Shown here: positions 32,217-36,522 of the stretch, in pieces
Position numbering within the stretch: position 1 is the first letter of the stretch
How the letters are laid out: every line of letters begins with the position of its first letter
Assembly: GCA_029561555.1 (NCBI GenBank)
Contig: JAKQXH010000037.1
Location: 1 to 36,522, forward strand
Direction: 5' to 3'
Source of the DNA: Candidatus Omnitrophota bacterium
Lineage (GTDB): Bacteria; Omnitrophota; Omnitrophia; Omnitrophales; Omnitrophaceae
Length of the DNA: 36,522 bases
Notes under the pieces: generated by a model
What the model was told of the DNA's origin: nothing
The model's database searches: none
What the model saw: only the letters and a program-made list of their open reading frames with translations
Made by a program: the position numbers and the translations under genes

Positions 32217-32851
32217 GCGATGCGTTCTCCTAAAATATTCTCGCCGGCTTTTACCTTCTCCCCCACACAAACGGTAGGTTTGAAAATACGCTCGGGGATA
32301 TAGCATTCCGTCCGCGAGCCGTAACAAATGATTCCGATTTTCTGCCCCCGCCCGACGGACTCCCCGGTTTTAACGTCGCAATGGATCCGGCGGGCAATCG
32401 TCCCGGCAATCTGCCGGACCAAAATGCGGTCCTCCGCTTCCCGGAAGCCGATCCAATTGGACTCATTCATATTAACGGACTCTTTTTTCAATGCATTAAG
32501 GAATTTTCCGGGTTCATATTGAATATATTCCACGGTCCCTCCCGCCGGTGCCCGGTTCACGTGCACATTCAGCACCGAAAGAAAGATTCCGATTTTAACC
32601 GCTTTTTCCTTGAGATAACGGTCCTCAGACACCGTACTGATTTCGACGATTTCTCCGTCCGCCGGAGACACGAATCCGTTCCCCGCCGGGATGCGCCTTT
32701 GAGGATCCCGGAAAAATGCCATATGCAAAGCTAAAATAATCAGAAGACCGGCGGTAACCCATGACGACCTGAAAACAAGATAAGATACCGCAGCCAGGGC
32801 CAAAAGAATTGCCGCGCCCGGCAACACGCGGGCATCGATAGGAATTCTCAT
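32213..32851 (-). CDS. psd: Phosphatidylserine decarboxylase, short type
   Basis: Converts phosphatidylserine to phosphatidylethanolamine using a pyruvoyl group made by self-cleavage. The 212-residue form matches the short (archaeal/type-A) Psd: two N-terminal hydrophobic helices (residues about 8-45), FFRDPQRRIP, FVSPADGEIVEI, FLSVLNVHVNRAPAGG, and the C-terminal self-cleavage Gly-Ser pair in ICYGSRTECY. The start ATG 32851 has AGGAGAT upstream; a longer reading to 32950 would overlap the preceding gene. It is paired with pssA by a 4-bp overlap. Confidence 0.93.
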   Translation of the reverse strand: MRIPIDARVLPGAAILLALAAVSYLVFRSSWVTAGLLIILALHMAFFRDPQRRIPAGNGFVSPADGEIVEISTVSEDRYLKEKAVKIGIFLSVLNVHVNRAPAGGTVEYIQYEPGKFLNALKKESVNMNESNWIGFREAEDRILVRQIAGTIARRIHCDVKTGESVGRGQKIGIICYGSRTECYIPERIFKPTVCVGEKVKAGENILGERIA

Positions 32852-32915
32852 CGTAAAATAATCTCCTCTAGGGGGGATTTTACTCGAGAATAAGATAAGC
32901 TTAAAGAAGTAATTT

Positions 32916-35900
32916 TTAAGCGGCAACCGCAAGACGGCGGCTTGCTTCATAGGCGGTCTGGATCAAAGCGATCAGATTTCCGGCGGTAACCTGCCAGTAA
33001 TCGCTCCCCGCCGCCGGCTGTTGGAATCCCGCCCGTTTGAAATTCAGGGCCAATTGCTCGGGATCTTCATCCGCAAGCTGACGGATCAATCCGACGGCCT
33101 CGACCAGATCGACTCCGTTCCGCAGAAGGTCTTTGACGTCCAACTTAACCCGGGTCCCGTTCCGCAGGTTCACCTCAAGATCCGTGGTCTCATTGAGATT
33201 GCTGACGGAAATCACGGGCGCATCGTAAGCCCGGGTGAGCTGCCCGATCCGAACGCCGAATAATTCCCGCGGCACATCGCGCATTTTAAATCTTAACGCG
33301 GCGGCCGCTTTGTAAAGCCGGTCCACCAACTTGGGTTTCTTCCCAAAAGAGCCGGTCGCGTCCCAAACGGCAATCAAAAGATCTTCTTCGTTCAGACAAT
33401 CTCCGATTCTCCGAGCCAGTCCGTCCACCCGTTCATCCGTACCTCCGGTTTCCTTTCCGAAAAGTCCGTCAATCGACACGACAAACGGAAATTTTTCGTG
33501 AGAACCCCTGACACCCAAATCCTTCAAAATAATCGGCGTAAGCTTCCCCTCATTGAACCGGCGGATCGGCTCGCTTACTTCGGCGTTTGCATCTTTCGCT
33601 GTCAATCCAAATTGAGACAGGAACCATCTCAAAACAGCCGGACCGGCGGCAGGCAAAAACGCGATTCCCTCCGTGATTCCGCCTTCCTCATGCGACCGCA
33701 TCACCCCTCCGACCGCCCACCACGCCGCACGCCCCCGCTCCCGCACATAGGCCTTCACTTCTTCATCCGGCTGAATCAATTCAAATTCTCCGGGTACGGC
33801 GCTTTGAATATCGCGATTTTCCGTTCCCAAACTTCCGGCCGAAGCCTGTGTTAAAAGCGCTTGCACGTCATCCAGATCCTTAAGCGCCTCGTATTTCCGC
33901 GCATCAAACGATTCGGTAATGTCCACCATCGCCGGATGATCAGTGCTATCGGCATAATGAACCGGAAAGGCCTTTCCGTCGGGGAAAACCGCAAGTTGCA
34001 CGCTGCGGGGAACCGTCACAACCAACAAAGACTGATGAGGATCTTTAGTCAGAGAACCGAGTATTTGCTTCAATCCGGCATTTTCCAGAAGCCTCTGATC
34101 TTCCGGAACCCGGGGATCAAGCCGCTTCAATGGAATTTCCGTAACCGGGCGGGCCTTTCCTCCCTCCCATACGGCCACGCTTTGCGAATAGTAAGCACTT
34201 CCGTTTTCCCGGACATAGAAAAATTCCGTGCGACCATTTCCCAGATAATTCAGCAATGTCAGAACTTTCCCGACCCCTTCCATGTCGTATAAAAGATCAT
34301 CTAAAGTTACCGTTTCGGGCTGAGACGCTCCGGCTGATTCAGCCTCTTTCGCAGGCAGGATTTCGGAAGCAATCTCCTTGCTTCCCATGCTCGAAGCCGC
34401 CGCTTCTTCGAAAGGCGTGTATTCGAGGCCGTGTTTCTTTGCGACCTGATCAAAGGTAATCTTACCGTTCAGAATATTGAATCCGGGCTTGAGCTCGGGG
34501 AATATTTCAACCGCTTTCTCTGGCCCCATCAAGAGCGCCAGCAGATAAACGAGTTTCGCGCGTTCGAGCCCCATCGAAATCTGCTTCGGCAAAGCGCTCG
34601 GCATGTTGGTGACGGTGAACCAATTCACGCGCCTCACCCAGTTAAAGGCTTCCATACCAAACAGCGCGTTCAAAACATCCTGAACCGCCTCCAGGATGCG
34701 AACCACTGTCTCATTAACGATTTTAAATCCGAACAGATAAACTTCCCGGGCCGTCACCCAGCCGTCCTCGTACTTGCGAGGCCGGGTCCCCGCGATGTTT
34801 CCGCCCTGATCGACGGCAATATCCCCTAAAAATTCAAGCGGGCTTAAATTCATGAAAGACGGCAGACGGTCTTCCAGAAAAAAGTGGCGGCCGGCTTTCA
34901 TCAATTGCTGATAGATATCTTCCGTCAATTCCACGGGTGCCGTCGCGCCGGGAACGAGAATGGCCCCCACCACGGCATGGCATTCCTTTAATTTTTCGAT
35001 AATCCAGAGCGGCAAATTTTTCTCGTGCCGCGGATCAGGCCGTTTCAAAATTTCCACACGGCTCATGAGCCCCTCACTTGTGAACCATTCCGTCAATTCC
35101 CGGATCCGGTCCTCGTTCACTTCCGTGATGTAGACATAAGCCCCCATCTTCGCCATGGCCATCGCGCAATTCGCACCGGCGATGCCGCCTCCGAAAACCA
35201 TTGCCTTCCTGCCCTGCAGCGCGTCTTTCAAATCTTCCGGGATATCGGGATAGCTCTGCACATTTTTCCGTATCAATGCTTCGGTCGCTTCATCGAGCAC
35301 TGCACGTCCGTCAACCACCTTCCGCCCCTTGACGTGCTTCACGTAATTCGCGTAACGAATCGCGGTCACCCAGCCCGCTCCCTCGCTGGCCGGCGCGAGA
35401 ATCGGCGTTTTCCACATCGATTTTTCCTTAAACATCACCGTTTCATACGCCACAACCGCGTTGGTGATCGCCTGCAATTTTTCCGTCAAAGCCTTCGCGT
35501 GAGGTTCCGCCAGATGAACGTAAGTAAACAAAAGCGCGTTCTCCAGAATTTCGTACTCGCTTTCCTGCGGCTCCTTGATGCTGACCACCACTTTTTGCGA
35601 TCCAACGTACTGGCTCGCTTCCTTCGCAGCCTCCACGAAATCATCATGCTCAAGGACAATCGCCCCCGCCCTCCGGTATTCCTCATCGCTGAAATAAATT
35701 TCTCCGGTATAGCGGTTGATTCCCGACCCCGCTTCGACGAAAATATTATTTTCGACTCCCATTCGCCTCAAAAATTCCACGCCGATCGGCGTCATCCCCA
35801 TCCTCGCCTCGTTCGGGACCACCGCACGCGGCACAAAAATAGGCCCTGCTTTGAATGCTTCGCTCCAGTCGAAAAATCCTTTTCGCAACGCTTCTTTCCC

Positions 35901-36522
35901 CCAAAGCTCCCCTCCCAGCCGTTCTTCAACCCAGGCAATGGTAGCCTCAATATTTTTCCGGGTTCCCAAGCTCATCGCCGGATCCGCTTCGATCAATTCC
36001 CGCTGAATCGTTTCAATCAAAGGGCGGATATCCTTTCCAAAATCAAACGGTTTTGAAACGGCAAATCGCAGCTGTCCCGATCCCATCAACTTCTGTGCCT
36101 CCGACAAATTGCTGGACAATCCCGTCATCAAAATCACGGGGACCGTCTCTTTGCGTTCCGGAGGATTGATTTCCCGGATCACTTCAAAACCGGTTTTCCG
36201 GGGCATATTTATGTCCGTGAGCACAAGATCAAAAGGTTTTTGCCCTCCCTCCCCGGCCTGTGCCGCGCGATACAACTGCATCCCCTCCTCGCCGTTTTCT
36301 GCCGTTACAACCTGCACTTCCCGATTCCACTTCTTCAAAAGCTGAGATAGGACAACACTGACCGGAGCTTCGTCATCAATGACGAGAACCCTCTGAATCC
36401 CCTCCCCCAAACTCGCCCCCTCAATCTGCCCGGCCTGAATGCCCTGATAGGCCGCCCCGAGAGCGCCGGTATATTCGGCCTCTTCGCCGACTTTGATGCT
36501 CAATTTAAGCTTCTTCCCTGCG
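32916..36522 (-). CDS. Giant fusion: response-regulator receiver + alanine dehydrogenase-like + unknown C-terminal regions (5' end may lie outside the window)
   Basis: At least 1195 residues. Numbering from a TTG at 36503, residues 37-170 are a receiver domain with all key residues (D43/D44, phospho-acceptor D97 in LTDINMP, T127, K151). Residues about 222-645 match alanine dehydrogenase: R234 in NEARMGMTP, K310 in SIKEP, H330 in TYVHLA, the NAD loop GGGIAGANCAMAM, VPGATAP, D565 in IAVDQGG and N633 in TNMPSALPK, all intact. Residues 711-890 and 899-1195 match nothing I know. Short SLG motifs (SLGEG at 31, SLGTRKN at 178, SLGTENRD at 891) separate the parts. No in-frame stop precedes the TTG up to the window edge (reading AGKKLK), so the protein may be longer. 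No signal peptide is seen. It lies 64 bp upstream of psd. Confidence 0.82.
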   Translation of the reverse strand, partial: AGKKLKLSIKVGEEAEYTGALGAAYQGIQAGQIEGASLGEGIQRVLVIDDEAPVSVVLSQLLKKWNREVQVVTAENGEEGMQLYRAAQAGEGGQKPFDLVLTDINMPRKTGFEVIREINPPERKETVPVILMTGLSSNLSEAQKLMGSGQLRFAVSKPFDFGKDIRPLIETIQRELIEADPAMSLGTRKNIEATIAWVEERLGGELWGKEALRKGFFDWSEAFKAGPIFVPRAVVPNEARMGMTPIGVEFLRRMGVENNIFVEAGSGINRYTGEIYFSDEEYRRAGAIVLEHDDFVEAAKEASQYVGSQKVVVSIKEPQESEYEILENALLFTYVHLAEPHAKALTEKLQAITNAVVAYETVMFKEKSMWKTPILAPASEGAGWVTAIRYANYVKHVKGRKVVDGRAVLDEATEALIRKNVQSYPDIPEDLKDALQGRKAMVFGGGIAGANCAMAMAKMGAYVYITEVNEDRIRELTEWFTSEGLMSRVEILKRPDPRHEKNLPLWIIEKLKECHAVVGAILVPGATAPVELTEDIYQQLMKAGRHFFLEDRLPSFMNLSPLEFLGDIAVDQGGNIAGTRPRKYEDGWVTAREVYLFGFKIVNETVVRILEAVQDVLNALFGMEAFNWVRRVNWFTVTNMPSALPKQISMGLERAKLVYLLALLMGPEKAVEIFPELKPGFNILNGKITFDQVAKKHGLEYTPFEEAAASSMGSKEIASEILPAKEAESAGASQPETVTLDDLLYDMEGVGKVLTLLNYLGNGRTEFFYVRENGSAYYSQSVAVWEGGKARPVTEIPLKRLDPRVPEDQRLLENAGLKQILGSLTKDPHQSLLVVTVPRSVQLAVFPDGKAFPVHYADSTDHPAMVDITESFDARKYEALKDLDDVQALLTQASAGSLGTENRDIQSAVPGEFELIQPDEEVKAYVRERGRAAWWAVGGVMRSHEEGGITEGIAFLPAAGPAVLRWFLSQFGLTAKDANAEVSEPIRRFNEGKLTPIILKDLGVRGSHEKFPFVVSIDGLFGKETGGTDERVDGLARRIGDCLNEEDLLIAVWDATGSFGKKPKLVDRLYKAAAALRFKMRDVPRELFGVRIGQLTRAYDAPVISVSNLNETTDLEVNLRNGTRVKLDVKDLLRNGVDLVEAVGLIRQLADEDPEQLALNFKRAGFQQPAAGSDYWQVTAGNLIALIQTAYEASRRLAVAA

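Overview
The window is a compact, almost entirely minus-strand stretch of bacterial chromosome packed with biosynthetic genes. It carries lipopolysaccharide genes (kdsB and a stand-alone heptose-7-phosphate kinase), phosphatidylserine/phosphatidylethanolamine synthesis, a prepilin peptidase and periplasmic proteins. This points to a Gram-negative, outer-membrane-bearing cell. A very large REC + alanine-dehydrogenase protein at the right edge and the general gene style remind me of Candidatus Omnitrophota or a related PVC-side lineage. That assignment is an impression, not a demonstration.

Layout, left to right (transcription runs right to left). Positions 1-409 have no gene but hold a chain of about eight short perfect or near-perfect hairpins. 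410-1220 is a two-gene unit (coiled-coil protein, RDD membrane protein) with its own promoter. 1352-13139 is one long anabolic run that appears to start at a perfect-consensus promoter (13209-13236): hydrolase-like protein, ilvB, ilvH, ilvC, leuA, aroE, pilD, aroC, aroK, aroB, dprA. Branched-chain and shikimate pathway genes thus sit together with a pilus/secretion peptidase and a DNA-uptake protein. A second hairpin array (about 390 bp) separates ilvB from ilvH. 13269-15979 holds a GH133-type glycogen debranching-like protein and a KDPG-aldolase-like protein. 16082-25814 is uvrB, a Spy-like periplasmic protein, a short rho, a methyltransferase flanked by inverted repeats, an EfpL-type elongation factor P, plsC, nadC and valS. 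25818-30566 is cimA, lysC, kdsB and hldA. 30705-32851 is a LysE-type exporter, pssA and psd. 32916 to the right edge is a protein of at least 1195 residues fusing a response-regulator receiver to an alanine dehydrogenase and two unrecognised C-terminal segments.

How the genes work together. IlvB/IlvH/IlvC make valine and isoleucine precursors. CimA (pyruvate route to 2-oxobutanoate) and LeuA supply isoleucine and leucine. AroB/E/K/C complete most of the shikimate route. LysC opens the aspartate family. PlsC, PssA and Psd feed phospholipids, while KdsB and HldA feed LPS core.

The points most worth following are: (1) two hairpin arrays with compensatory stem changes between copies; (2) the REC-AlaDH fusion; (3) a Rho lacking its N-terminal RNA-binding domain, next to an inverted-repeat-flanked methyltransferase; and (4) three neighbouring enzyme homologues (12375-15979) that all seem to have lost catalytic residues.
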